Positions 26,801 through 35,866 of a stretch of DNA of 64,000 nucleotides are shown here, piece by piece. The position numbers and the translations under genes are program-made. Source of the DNA: an uncultured Corynebacterium sp. (GTDB taxonomy: Bacteria; Actinomycetota; Actinomycetes; Mycobacteriales; Mycobacteriaceae); assembly GCA_943913645.1 (NCBI GenBank), contig CALTYZ010000012.1, positions 1 through 64,000 on the forward strand, in the 5' to 3' direction. Positions within the stretch are counted from its first letter, which is position 1; each line of letters opens with the position of its first letter. The notes under the pieces are model-generated. The model searched no databases and was not told the origin of the DNA. It saw only the letters and a list, made by a program, of their open reading frames with translations.

Positions 26801-28186
26801 ATGCTCTACACTCCGCTATTTGTGCGGATCTATAGCGTAAATACGCCACTGCAGAAGCGTCTGGTGACGCTTGTTGTGCTCGTGGCGTTTTCGGCGATGC
26901 TGATCAGCTTCACTGTGGTCTATCTGCTTATGCAGGAAATCCTCTATCAGCGTGCCGATGAACAGCTCGAAGAGGGCTTAGATACGTGGGTTGGCCGCGG
27001 CATGTGGTTGCCCGCGTATGGCGCCCCGAGTGATTTTTACCAGGCGCTGCAATTTCCCGGATACGACGATCTTGTCAACCCAACCCCGACAACCACCCCG
27101 CCGGATTTTCAACAGATCAAAAGCTATGACAAGGCGCAAACAATCGACTCCACCCCCGGATCCGAATTCAACCGCCAGTGGCGGGCAATGGTGCGCAAAG
27201 AGCCAAATGGCACCGTTCGCATGGTGGCAAAAAAGCTCGATTCTGAACGGCGCATGCTCACTGGTCTGGCACTAACTGAGTCGGTGATCGGGGTGCTGGC
27301 CACCCTCGGCATCATCGCAGTCGGACGCAGGCAAGTGCACCGCGCGTTGCAACCATTGCGCGAAGTCGAACGCACCGCCTTGGCCATCGCAGACGGCGAC
27401 CAAAACCGACGCGTGCCCGCCTGGTCGCGCGAAACAGAGGTGGGCAAACTGTCCTATGCAGTCAACACAATGGTTACCCAGCTGCAGGAATCGCTTGAGG
27501 ACGCGAAAAATAAAGAGGAGCAAATGCGCCGCTTCGTCGGCGACGCCTCCCATGAGCTTCGCACGCCACTGACCAGTGTGCGTGGCTACGCCGAGCTCTA
27601 CCGCCGCGGTATGGCCACCGACGCCGACATGGTGTTAGGAAAAATTGAAGAAGAATCCGCCCGCATGCAGCTCCTCGTCGAAGACTTACTTGCGCTCACC
27701 CGCGCAGAAGGTGCCCGCCTAGAAAAGAAGCAGGTTGACGCATTTGAAGTGGTCTGCTCGGCGGCCAGCACCGCCCGGGCAGCTTTCCCCGACAGAGCCA
27801 TGCAGGTGGATAACAAATGCACCCGTGACGCGATCATCGAAGGCGATCCAGATCGACTGCACCAGGCACTGTTGAACCTTATTACCAACGTGTTTCGCCA
27901 TGCGGGCGAGAAGGCGAAGGCAACGATCACCGTTCGTGACAATCTGGACATGCTCATCATTGAGGTTGCTGATGACGGGGTGGGCATGACGCAGGAGGAC
28001 GCAGCCCACATTTTTGACCGTTTCTACCGGGCAGACACCTCACGCAATCGGGCTTCAGGTGGAGGTTCCGGCTTGGGGCTGTCAATCACCAAATCAATCG
28101 TTGAACAGCACGACGGCACTGTCACGGTGCAGACAGCGCCGGGTGAGGGTTCAACGTTTACGATTTCGCTTCCACTGCCTTCCTAA
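26801..28186 (+). CDS. phoS: Sensor histidine kinase PhoS
   Basis: A 461-residue membrane kinase partnering PhoR. It has one membrane helix near 25-47, an extracellular sensor of about 110 residues, a second helix near 155-175, HAMP, and the HisKA domain with phospho-His251 in GDASHELRTPL. The ATPase domain has N (LLNLITNVFRHA), G1 (EVADDGVGM), F (IFDRFYRAD) and G2 (GGSGLGLSI) boxes. The ATG directly follows the phoR TAA. The 3' end overlaps the convergent HIT gene by 29 bp. Confidence 0.87.
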   Translation: MLYTPLFVRIYSVNTPLQKRLVTLVVLVAFSAMLISFTVVYLLMQEILYQRADEQLEEGLDTWVGRGMWLPAYGAPSDFYQALQFPGYDDLVNPTPTTTPPDFQQIKSYDKAQTIDSTPGSEFNRQWRAMVRKEPNGTVRMVAKKLDSERRMLTGLALTESVIGVLATLGIIAVGRRQVHRALQPLREVERTALAIADGDQNRRVPAWSRETEVGKLSYAVNTMVTQLQESLEDAKNKEEQMRRFVGDASHELRTPLTSVRGYAELYRRGMATDADMVLGKIEEESARMQLLVEDLLALTRAEGARLEKKQVDAFEVVCSAASTARAAFPDRAMQVDNKCTRDAIIEGDPDRLHQALLNLITNVFRHAGEKAKATITVRDNLDMLIIEVADDGVGMTQEDAAHIFDRFYRADTSRNRASGGGSGLGLSITKSIVEQHDGTVTVQTAPGEGSTFTISLPLPS

Positions 28187-28568
28187 GCTTCTGTGCTGCA
28201 GCATCCATCTGAGCACTCTCAGTCTGGTTGGGATGCATTGCGCGTGAGAGGTCATAGCCCGACATATCATCGGCAGGAAACACGTGAATGTGGGCGTGGG
28301 GGACTTCGAAGCCCGCGATCAGGTAGCCGGCACGCGCGGAGCCGAAGACTTCGATGATGGCCTGCCCGATGCGCTGGGCGACCTCGTTCATGTGCGCCCA
28401 CAACTCAGGCGGCAGGTCAGTCCACTTGTCGATCTCCTGGACTGGAACAACAAGTGTGTGGCCGTAGGCGACCGGCTCGATGGTCAAAAACGCCGCAACG
28501 GTCTCATCGCGGTAAATGAACCGACCGGGGATGTCCCCGCGAATGATTTTGGTGAAAACAGTGCTCAT
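28158..28568 (-). CDS. HIT-family nucleotide-binding hydrolase
   Basis: A 136-residue histidine-triad protein with catalytic HAHIHVFP and conserved FTKIIRGDIPGRFIYRDE, GHTLVVPV. Such proteins hydrolyse nucleoside phosphoramidates or AMP-lysine-type adducts. The start is MSTVFTK at 28568; the open frame extends further but lacks HIT similarity. Divergent from purD, 31 bp apart, so both promoters share a very short region. Its tail is antisense to the phoS 3' end for 29 bp. Confidence 0.93.
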   Translation of the reverse strand: MSTVFTKIIRGDIPGRFIYRDETVAAFLTIEPVAYGHTLVVPVQEIDKWTDLPPELWAHMNEVAQRIGQAIIEVFGSARAGYLIAGFEVPHAHIHVFPADDMSGYDLSRAMHPNQTESAQMDAAAQKLRKAVEAKS

Positions 28569-28599
28569 GGCCCCTGACGTTACCTGTAAATTGGGCCTT

Positions 28600-29871
28600 A
28601 TGCGTATCCTTGTCATTGGTTCAGGCGGCCGTGAACACGCCCTGCTCAAGGGGTTGGCGGCACAGCCGGACACCCACGAGCTCTTCGCTGCACCAGGCAA
28701 TGCGGGCATGGCAAACCTTGCATACCTGTGCGCTGTGGACGTGGCGGATCCGGCCGACATTGTTCGCGTGGCGCAAGAGGTCCGTGCTGAGCTTGTCGTT
28801 ATCGGCCCGGAGATTCCACTGGTAGCTGGTGCGGTTGATGCGCTGCAGGAGGCCGGGATCTATGCCTTTGGCCCCACCCAGGCGGCGGCTCAGCTGGAAG
28901 GCTCAAAGGCGTTCGCGAAAGATGTGATGGCAGCTGCGGGTGTGCGCACCGCGCGCGCCACTCGGGTCACAAATGAGTCCGCCATTGACACCGCACTCAC
29001 CACCTTCGACCCACCCTATGTGGTCAAAGACGATGGCCTGGCAGGTGGCAAGGGTGTGGTGGTCACCCCAGATCGAGCACAGGCGCACGCGCACGCAAAG
29101 GCGGTGCTCGCGGCGGGCAACCCGGTGTTGGTCGAAGCGTTTCTCGACGGCCCCGAAGTGTCACTGTTTTGCCTTGTGGACGGTGAGACGGTGGTGCCGC
29201 TTTTGCCCGCGCAAGACCACAAGCGTGCCTTTGACAATGACGAGGGACCCAACACAGGTGGCATGGGTGCCTATGCGCCCCTGCCGTGGCTGCCGCAGGA
29301 TGGTGTGGAGCGCATCGTGCGGGACATCGCGCAGCCAGTAGCCCGGGAGATGGTGGCCCGCGGTATGCCGTACCAGGGGCTGCTGTATATCGGTGTGGCC
29401 TGGGGGAAAGATGGTCCGGCGGTGGTTGAATTCAACGCCCGATTTGGAGACCCAGAGACACAAGCTGTGTTGTCGCTGCTGCAAACTCCGCTTGCAGACG
29501 TGCTGTGGGCGGTTGCCACCGGGCGACTGGCTTCGCTGCCGCCGTTGGAATGGAAGCCAGGCTACGCCGCAACTGTGGTGATTGCTGCCGCCGGGTACCC
29601 AAGCGCTCCACGCACTGGCGACGTGGTCACAGGCGCGAACCTCAACGACCCATCCAAAGTTCTTCACGCCGGAACCAGCCAGGTCACCGGCCCTGATGGG
29701 GCGGCGCAGTATATCTGCGCTGGTGGGCGGGTGCTCAACACGCTGGGCTATGGTTCGACTCTGGAGGATGCACTGGCGGCAGCGTACCGGGAAGCACAGG
29801 AGGTGTCCTTGCCGGGTTCGTTCTACCGCACTGATATCGGCCGTCGGGCGGTTGCCGGCTTCACCATGTAG
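28600..29871 (+). CDS. purD: Phosphoribosylamine-glycine ligase PurD
   Basis: ATP-grasp enzyme for step 2 of purine synthesis (PRA plus glycine gives GAR). The 423 residues begin MRILVIGSGGREHALL and contain GPEIPLVAGAVD, KDDGLAGGKGVVV, ATP-grasp loops and RFGDPETQ. No RBS precedes the ATG; TAAATT (28587-28592) lies 7 nt before it, consistent with a leaderless transcript. purB follows after 17 bp. Confidence 0.96.
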   Translation: MRILVIGSGGREHALLKGLAAQPDTHELFAAPGNAGMANLAYLCAVDVADPADIVRVAQEVRAELVVIGPEIPLVAGAVDALQEAGIYAFGPTQAAAQLEGSKAFAKDVMAAAGVRTARATRVTNESAIDTALTTFDPPYVVKDDGLAGGKGVVVTPDRAQAHAHAKAVLAAGNPVLVEAFLDGPEVSLFCLVDGETVVPLLPAQDHKRAFDNDEGPNTGGMGAYAPLPWLPQDGVERIVRDIAQPVAREMVARGMPYQGLLYIGVAWGKDGPAVVEFNARFGDPETQAVLSLLQTPLADVLWAVATGRLASLPPLEWKPGYAATVVIAAAGYPSAPRTGDVVTGANLNDPSKVLHAGTSQVTGPDGAAQYICAGGRVLNTLGYGSTLEDALAAAYREAQEVSLPGSFYRTDIGRRAVAGFTM

Positions 29872-29888
29872 TTTGCGATACTTGTTGA

Positions 29889-31346
29889 GTGGCTGAGCAA
29901 CCTGTGGAACTGAAACAACCCGCGAAACCGGTAAACGCGAATGTCTTATCCAACCGCTATGCGTCAGCAGCGATGGCGACGCTGTGGAGCGCCGAGCACA
30001 AGATTCGCCTTGAACGCCGGCTCTGGATCGCGGTGATGCGTGCCCAGCGTGAGCTGGGTGTGCCAATCGCAGATGGGGCGATCGGGGACTACGAGCGAGT
30101 CATTGACCAGGTCGATCTTGACTCGATTGCGGATCGTGAGCGTATCACCCGCCACGACGTCAAGGCGCGGATTGAAGAGTTCAACGCGCTGGCAGGCCAT
30201 GAGGAAATTCATAAGGGAATGACCTCGCGTGATCTGACGGAAAATGTTGAGCAGCTGCAGATTCGCAGTGCGCTCGAGCTGGTTCGGGACAAAGCGATAG
30301 CGCTACTGAGAGCGATCGGTAACCGCGCCGCTGAGTACCAGGAGCTGGTCATTGCGGGCCGCTCCCACAATGTCGCAGCACAGGCCACCACGTTGGGCAA
30401 ACGGTTTGCCTCGGCGGCTGATGAAATCATCGTGGCCGTTGCGCGCATCGACGAGCTGCTGGAACGCTACCCCCTGCGTGGCATCAAAGGCCCGATGGGC
30501 ACCGCACAAGACATGCTCGATCTGTTGGGCGGGGATGAGGCAAAGCTGGCGCAGCTCGAGAGCGGCATTGCGACCATGCTCGGGTTTGATCGCGTGCTGG
30601 ATTCAGTAGGACAGATCTACCCACGCTCGCTCGACCTCGACGTCGTCGCTGCGCTGGTGCAGCTTGGGGCTGGCCCGTCGAGTCTGGCAACGACGATCCG
30701 GCTCATGGCTGGCAATGAAACCGTCACCGAAGGGTTCAAACCGGGCCAGGTCGGCTCAAGCGCCATGCCGCACAAGATGAATGCTCGCTCATGTGAGCGC
30801 GTCGGTGGCTTCCAGGTGATCTTGCGCGGCTATCTCACCATGGTGGCAGACCTGGCGGGCCAGCAATGGAACGAAGGCGATGTGTTCTGCTCGGTGATTC
30901 GCCGCGTCGCCTTGCCGGACGCGTTTTTCGCCCTCGATGGCCAGTTGGAGACTTTCTTGACGGTGCTTGATGAGTTCGGCGCATTCCCCGCCATGATCAA
31001 CCGTGAGTTGGACCGCTATTTGCCGTTTTTGGCCACCACGCGCATCCTCATGGCGGCGGTACGCGCTGGTGTCGGCAGGGAGACAGCCCATGAGGTGATC
31101 AAAGAAAACGCGGTTGCCATGGCGTTAGACATGCGTGAGCATGGCGCTGAGCAAAACCTCATTGAACGCCTGGCGGATGACACACGCCTACCGCTGTCGC
31201 ACGATGAACTGGTGGAGGCGATGAGCGACCGCAACGCTTTTATCGGGGCTGCGCAGTCCCAGGTTGAGCGGGTCAGCGCGAAGATCGCAGCACTGGTCAG
31301 CGCCCACCCGGATGCTGCTGACTACACTCCCGGCGAGATTTTCTAA
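29889..31346 (+). CDS. purB: Adenylosuccinate lyase PurB
   Basis: Fumarase-superfamily lyase acting twice in purine synthesis (SAICAR to AICAR, and adenylosuccinate to AMP). The 485 residues carry GMTSRDLTEN, the catalytic His region AGRSHNVAAQATTLG and the signature GSSAMPHKMN. GTG start with GATACT (29877-29882) 6 nt upstream and no RBS, so a separate leaderless transcript is possible besides read-through from purD. Confidence 0.96.
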   Translation: MAEQPVELKQPAKPVNANVLSNRYASAAMATLWSAEHKIRLERRLWIAVMRAQRELGVPIADGAIGDYERVIDQVDLDSIADRERITRHDVKARIEEFNALAGHEEIHKGMTSRDLTENVEQLQIRSALELVRDKAIALLRAIGNRAAEYQELVIAGRSHNVAAQATTLGKRFASAADEIIVAVARIDELLERYPLRGIKGPMGTAQDMLDLLGGDEAKLAQLESGIATMLGFDRVLDSVGQIYPRSLDLDVVAALVQLGAGPSSLATTIRLMAGNETVTEGFKPGQVGSSAMPHKMNARSCERVGGFQVILRGYLTMVADLAGQQWNEGDVFCSVIRRVALPDAFFALDGQLETFLTVLDEFGAFPAMINRELDRYLPFLATTRILMAAVRAGVGRETAHEVIKENAVAMALDMREHGAEQNLIERLADDTRLPLSHDELVEAMSDRNAFIGAAQSQVERVSAKIAALVSAHPDAADYTPGEIF

Positions 31347-31359
31347 GCCGCACGTGGCG

Positions 31360-31911
31360 CTATTTGTGCCAGGTGACGGTCTGTTCACCCGCAGTCCCGG
31401 TGATTTCCGTGGCGGGCAGACCATAGAGTCCGTCCCAGGAGGCGACCACGATGCGGTATTCATGGCCCACTTCAAGGTCGCCGGTGTAGCCATCTGGCGC
31501 CTCTTCAGCAACGCCGCACAGCGCTGGTGCTTCGTCTTGCTTGATGAAGTTGGCGTTGAGTTCGCCGTTGACCGCGGTGAATTCCGGCACCGGGACGGTC
31601 ACGTCGACGGGGTAGTCGCCGATGAACGTCGGCGAAAGGGTCACGGTGTGGCAAAGGACTTCGGGGTAGTCCGGTGTAGCGTCGATACGCTCGGGTGCAA
31701 ACACCGTCGCCTGCCAGCTCACCGGGACCCCATGGCCGATATCACGGGTGACAAGCTCGGCGCTTTGGCCGAATTGGACAGTTGAGGTCGCAGCAACGGT
31801 GGGCACCTCACCGGAGTACGGCTCGGGTGCGGAGCAGGCGGTAGTCAGGGCAGTGAACGTGCACGCTGTAAGCGCAAGAGTGCAGCTGAGGGCGCTTCGA
31901 CGGCGGATCAT
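31360..31911 (-). CDS. Lipoprotein of unknown function next to purC
   Basis: A 183-residue lipoprotein. Signal IRRRSALSCTLALTACTFTALTTAC with lipobox TTAC|S near Cys26. The mature part is beta-rich with paired cysteines (PEVLCHTV and PALCGVAEE) and ends in GLYGLPATEITGTAGEQTV. The start is the ATG at 31911; the frame continues to 31974, but that stretch overlaps purC. Divergent from purC (33 bp) and convergent with purB (13 bp). No function assigned. Confidence 0.78.
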   Translation of the reverse strand: MIRRRSALSCTLALTACTFTALTTACSAPEPYSGEVPTVAATSTVQFGQSAELVTRDIGHGVPVSWQATVFAPERIDATPDYPEVLCHTVTLSPTFIGDYPVDVTVPVPEFTAVNGELNANFIKQDEAPALCGVAEEAPDGYTGDLEVGHEYRIVVASWDGLYGLPATEITGTAGEQTVTWHK

Positions 31912-31944
31912 GGGTGAGATCTTACGCGGTATAGACTCAGGCGT

Positions 31945-32844
31945 ATGCGCGTTGAGCTCTCTGACTACAACCATCTCGCCGCCGGCAAGGTCCGCGAAAT
32001 CTATGAGGTCGACGCGTCGACGTTGCTGCTTGTCGCCTCTGACCGGATTTCCGCATTCGACTACTCACTCGAGCCGGCAATTCCTGACAAAGGACGCATT
32101 CTCACCGCCACGTCGATGTTCTTCTTTGACCTGCTCGGCATGCCGAACCACCTGGCCGGACCGATTGATGATGCGCGCATCCCCGAATCGGTGCTGGGAC
32201 GCGCCATGTTGGTGCGCAGATTAGAGATGATCCCGTTTGAGTGCGTAGCGCGCGGCTACCTCACCGGCTCCGCGAAAACGGAGTATGACGCACGCGGCAA
32301 AGTGTGCGGGGTGGCCCTACCGGAGGGGCTGGTAGAGGCATCGAAACTGCCGGAGCCGATTTTTACCCCTGCGACCAAGGCGGAGCAGGGTGATCACGAT
32401 GAAAACGTCACCTTCGACTACATGGCTCACCAGCTGGGTCAAGACTTGGCGGAGCGGTTGCGTGAGCTCACGCTTGAGATTTATACGCGAGCTGCGGCGC
32501 ACGCAGAAAGCCGCGGGATCATCCTGGCTGATACCAAATTGGAATTCGGTTTGGATACCACTGCCGGGGCACCCGGTGCCGTCGTGTTGGCTGATGAGGT
32601 GCTGACCCCTGACTCCTCGCGCTACTGGCCTGCGGACACCTATGAGGAGGGCAGTGTGCAGCCCAGCTTTGACAAGCAGTACGTGCGCAACTGGCTGACC
32701 GGCCCAAAAGCCAGTTGGGATCCGGGTTCAGGTATCGCTCCACCTGAGCTGCCCGGCGCGGTGGTCGAGGCGACGCGGGATCGCTACATCGAGGCGTACG
32801 AACGGTTAAGTGGCAAGCGCTTCGCTGACTGGCCGGGTGCCTAA
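31945..32844 (+). CDS. purC: SAICAR synthetase PurC
   Basis: Phosphoribosylaminoimidazole-succinocarboxamide synthase, 299 residues, joining CAIR and aspartate. Motifs: GKVREIYEV, ASDRISAFD, FECVARGYLTGS, ILADTKLEFG and LADEVLTPDSSRYW. TAGACT (31932-31937) sits 7 nt before the ATG with no RBS, fitting a leaderless start. The peptidase gene downstream has the same arrangement. Confidence 0.96.
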   Translation: MRVELSDYNHLAAGKVREIYEVDASTLLLVASDRISAFDYSLEPAIPDKGRILTATSMFFFDLLGMPNHLAGPIDDARIPESVLGRAMLVRRLEMIPFECVARGYLTGSAKTEYDARGKVCGVALPEGLVEASKLPEPIFTPATKAEQGDHDENVTFDYMAHQLGQDLAERLRELTLEIYTRAAAHAESRGIILADTKLEFGLDTTAGAPGAVVLADEVLTPDSSRYWPADTYEEGSVQPSFDKQYVRNWLTGPKASWDPGSGIAPPELPGAVVEATRDRYIEAYERLSGKRFADWPGA

Positions 32845-32870
32845 AAGTTCGGCGCGTAGACTTGGGCACC

Positions 32871-35027
32871 ATGCGATTTTCCGAGCTGGCAGACCCCCAA
32901 GTTGCGCAGGTCACAGCACCTGTGGCGAAGAAGATACCCACTGTTCGTTCATTTCATGGCCGCGAGTTCATCGATAACTACGAGTGGTTGCGTGAGAAAG
33001 ACAACCCGGAGACCATCGCCCACCTTGAGGCGGAAAATGCTTACACCGACGCGATGACCGCAGGCCTGACTGAGCTGGCTGAATCCATCTACGGCGAGAT
33101 CAAGTCGCGGGTGAAAGAAACGGACATGTCTGTTCCCCAGCGCCAAGGCGACTGGTGGTACTACTCACGCACCCAGGAAGGCAAAAGCTATAGCTCCACC
33201 TGCCGCGTGCCGGTAGGTGAAATGCCGTGGACACCGCCTGAGGTCACCGACGTCATGCCGGATGAGCAGGTGATTTTGGATAGTAACCAGCTCGCGGCCG
33301 AACATGAGTTTTTCTCCCTCGGCGCGGTGAGTGTGTCTACCTCCGGCAACCTGCTTGCCTACTCCACCGACGTTGCCGGGGATGAACGCTTTGAGCTGCG
33401 CATTAAAGACCTCCGCAGTGGTTCGCTTTATAGCGATGTCTTGCACAACGTGTTTTACGGCGCGACGTGGGCAGGCGAAGAGTACCTGTTTTATGTCCGT
33501 GCGGATGAGGCGTGGCGGCCGTACCAGGTGTGGCGCCATAAAGTCGGCACCTCAGAAGACGCTGATGTGCTGGTCTTCCAGGAAGACGATGCGCGGTTCG
33601 GAGTCGGTGTGGGCGCTGATCGGGCGCAGCGCTACGTGTACATCGTTTCCTCATCCCCTTTGACGAGTGAGTACCGCATCGCACCCCTGGCGGATCCAAC
33701 AGTGGATTTTGAGCTGCTGTGGCCGCGGCGTGCCGGGGTTGAATATCACGTTGATTTTGCGGTTGTCGGTGGGCAGGAGACGTGGCTGGTCACGCACAAT
33801 GCTTCGGGGCCGAATTTTGCGGTCAGTTCGGTTGCGGTGGGACAGCATGAGCAGGTGACGGATCTGCGCGATGCAGATGTCATCGTGCCTCATGCTGAGG
33901 ATGTGCGTGTTGAAGGCACCGATGTGTACCGGGATTTCGTGTTTCTGATGTATCGCCGCGGGGGTATTTCACGGCTTGCCGTGGCGCCGCTTGCCGAGGG
34001 GCTTGACCAATTCCATGAGCTTGATTTTGAGGAGGAGCTCTACACCGTCGGGTTGGCTGGCAACCCTGAGTGGGACGCACCGGTGGTGCGGGTGTCTTAC
34101 ACGTCGTATACCCGCCCTGCACAGGTGCTGGACTTTCATGTGGCGAGCCGGGAGTTCACGCTGCTGAAAGAGCAGGAGGTGTTAGGGGAGTTCAACCCGA
34201 ATGAATATGAGGCGGTGCGGGTGTGGGCTACTGCGCAAGATGGGGCGGAGATCCCAGTGAGTGTGGTGCGGAGAAAAGACCTCACTGAGCCTGCTCCGGC
34301 GCTGTTGTATGGGTACGGGGCGTATGAGGCCTCAATGGACCCGGGTTTTTCCATCGCCAGGCTGAGTTTGCTTGATCGGGGCATGGTGTGGGCGTGCGCG
34401 CATGTGCGCGGCGGTGGTGAGCTGGGCCGGCGGTGGTACGACGAGGGCAAGATGCTGCACAAGAAGAACACGTTCACTGACTTTGTCACCGCTGCTGACA
34501 GGCTGGTGGAGCTGAATGTGACCACGCATGACCAACTGGTGGCTGAGGGGCGCTCTGCTGGCGGTTTGCTCATGGGCGCGGTTGCCAACCTGGCGGGGGA
34601 GAAGTTCGCAGGCATCCTGGCGGGGGTGCCGTTTGTGGATCCGCTGACGTCGATTTTGATGCCGGAGCTGCCGTTGACGGTGGGCGAGTGGGAGGAGTGG
34701 GGTGATCCCTACCACGACGCGGAGGTCTACGACTACATTGCAAGCTACGCCCCGTACGAGAATATTGAGGCGAAACCCTACCCTCCGATCCTTGCGGTGA
34801 CCAGCCTTAATGACACACGCGTGCTCTATGTTGAGCCCGCGAAGTGGATTGCCAAGCTGCGCGAGGTGGCCAGCGGGGGGCCGTTTTTGCTCAAAACGGA
34901 AATGTCTGCTGGGCATGGTGGGGTGTCTGGGCGCTATGAGCGGTGGCGGCAGACGGCTTTCGAGTCTGCGTGGGTTGCGCAGGTGTCTGGTGCGGTCAGC
35001 GCAGCTGGTGGGTCTGTGCAAAAATAG
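32871..35027 (+). CDS. ptrB: Oligopeptidase B-like S9 serine peptidase
   Basis: Prolyl-oligopeptidase family enzyme (718 residues), probably cytoplasmic and cleaving short peptides after basic residues. A seven-bladed propeller spans about 75-430; the alpha/beta hydrolase domain follows with nucleophile Ser562 in EGRSAGG, Asp near LNDTRV and His in SAGHGG. HVRGGGELGRRWYDEGKM is typical of oligopeptidase B. The ATG at 32871 has TAGACT (32857-32862) 8 nt upstream and no RBS, so it is likely leaderless; the TTG at 32862 is rejected. Confidence 0.92.
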   Translation: MRFSELADPQVAQVTAPVAKKIPTVRSFHGREFIDNYEWLREKDNPETIAHLEAENAYTDAMTAGLTELAESIYGEIKSRVKETDMSVPQRQGDWWYYSRTQEGKSYSSTCRVPVGEMPWTPPEVTDVMPDEQVILDSNQLAAEHEFFSLGAVSVSTSGNLLAYSTDVAGDERFELRIKDLRSGSLYSDVLHNVFYGATWAGEEYLFYVRADEAWRPYQVWRHKVGTSEDADVLVFQEDDARFGVGVGADRAQRYVYIVSSSPLTSEYRIAPLADPTVDFELLWPRRAGVEYHVDFAVVGGQETWLVTHNASGPNFAVSSVAVGQHEQVTDLRDADVIVPHAEDVRVEGTDVYRDFVFLMYRRGGISRLAVAPLAEGLDQFHELDFEEELYTVGLAGNPEWDAPVVRVSYTSYTRPAQVLDFHVASREFTLLKEQEVLGEFNPNEYEAVRVWATAQDGAEIPVSVVRRKDLTEPAPALLYGYGAYEASMDPGFSIARLSLLDRGMVWACAHVRGGGELGRRWYDEGKMLHKKNTFTDFVTAADRLVELNVTTHDQLVAEGRSAGGLLMGAVANLAGEKFAGILAGVPFVDPLTSILMPELPLTVGEWEEWGDPYHDAEVYDYIASYAPYENIEAKPYPPILAVTSLNDTRVLYVEPAKWIAKLREVASGGPFLLKTEMSAGHGGVSGRYERWRQTAFESAWVAQVSGAVSAAGGSVQK

Positions 35028-35032
35028 CCTCC

Positions 35033-35710
35033 ATGCCTGGCCGTCTTCTCGTCTCGATTTCTTCGATTTTCGACGAAACCCTTGACGGTGTGCGCGATTT
35101 GATCGACGCGCTAGACCAGCAGGATATTCCCGTGTCGCTCCTGGTCGCACCGCATATTGATAAACGGTGGCACTTGGCTAAGGACACACAGACGCGCACG
35201 TGGTTGCGTAACCAGAGAGAACAGCGGGCCTTGCTGCTCAATGGGTTTGATCAGGCGGTGCAGGGCAGGCGTGCTGAGTTTGCCACTCTTGAGGCGCATG
35301 AGGCGCGTCTGCGTTTGCGGGGCGCGACCCGGCAGATGCGCTCGCTGGGGTTTGATCTGCGCATGTTTGCGCCACCTCGGTGGCAGCTCTCACCTGGCAC
35401 GCTTCAGGTGTTGTCGGACTTTGACTTTGAGGTGGCGGCGTCCTCTAAGGGGGTGCACGTGTTGCACTCGGGGGAATTCGTGCAGTGCAGGAACTTGTCG
35501 GTGGGTGAGGGCTATGGTGCGGCGAAGTGGTGGCGCCGCAACGTCATCAAGGCGGCGCAGCGCGGTGTGCAGCGCGGCAATACGATTCGGCTTTCGGTCT
35601 CTGGGCGTGAGTTGGGGCAGAAGAAGGTGTCGCGGGATTTCCTTGCTGCGGCGGCTGCTGCGGTTGAGGCTGGGGCGGAGCCTGCCGATTACCGGGTGTA
35701 CCGCGAATAG
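35033..35710 (+). CDS. DUF2334-type deacetylase-like protein
   Basis: A 225-residue protein beginning MPGRLLVSISSIFDETLDG, with the NodB-like barrel pattern of DUF2334 (polysaccharide deacetylase-related). It has ISVLLVAPHID-like substrate-strand residues (VSLLVAPHIDKRW), LLNGFDQAV and LRMFAPPRWQLS. The usual metal-binding Asp-Asp near the N-terminus is not clear here (ISSIFDE). The ATG lies 5 nt after the ptrB stop. Activity is uncertain. Confidence 0.75.
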   Translation: MPGRLLVSISSIFDETLDGVRDLIDALDQQDIPVSLLVAPHIDKRWHLAKDTQTRTWLRNQREQRALLLNGFDQAVQGRRAEFATLEAHEARLRLRGATRQMRSLGFDLRMFAPPRWQLSPGTLQVLSDFDFEVAASSKGVHVLHSGEFVQCRNLSVGEGYGAAKWWRRNVIKAAQRGVQRGNTIRLSVSGRELGQKKVSRDFLAAAAAAVEAGAEPADYRVYRE

Positions 35711-35755
35711 GCGGGAATTACACAGCGTCTGTGTTGTGATTTCGGCGCGGACTTA

Positions 35756-35779
35756 AAGTATTAAGGGTAGCGAATACTT
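35756..35779. promoter_or_regulatory. Inverted repeat upstream of the secreted cupin gene
   Basis: AAGTATT (35756-35762) and AATACTT (35773-35779) form a perfect 7-bp inverted repeat with a 10-nt spacer, about 90 bp before the start codon. The total length suits a dimeric repressor or activator site. No known corynebacterial motif recognised. Confidence 0.4.
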
Positions 35780-35820
35780 ACTGGTAGAAGGGTATTTTCC
35801 TCCGTAGGATCAGGGATGGG

Positions 35821-35834
35821 TGCAACAGATTGCA
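35821..35834. promoter_or_regulatory. Short dyad before the secreted cupin gene
   Basis: TGCAA-CAGA-TTGCA, a perfect 5-bp dyad 33 bp before the start codon, between the 7-bp inverted repeat and the RBS (AAGGAG). Possible operator; weak on its own. Confidence 0.3.
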
Positions 35835-35866
35835 TCTTTTTGATCGCTGAACCTTAAGGAGATTTC

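Noticed and set aside
29161..30066. Minus-strand open frame of 301 codons across purD/purB
   Set aside because: Antisense to two well-identified genes; no RBS or domain.
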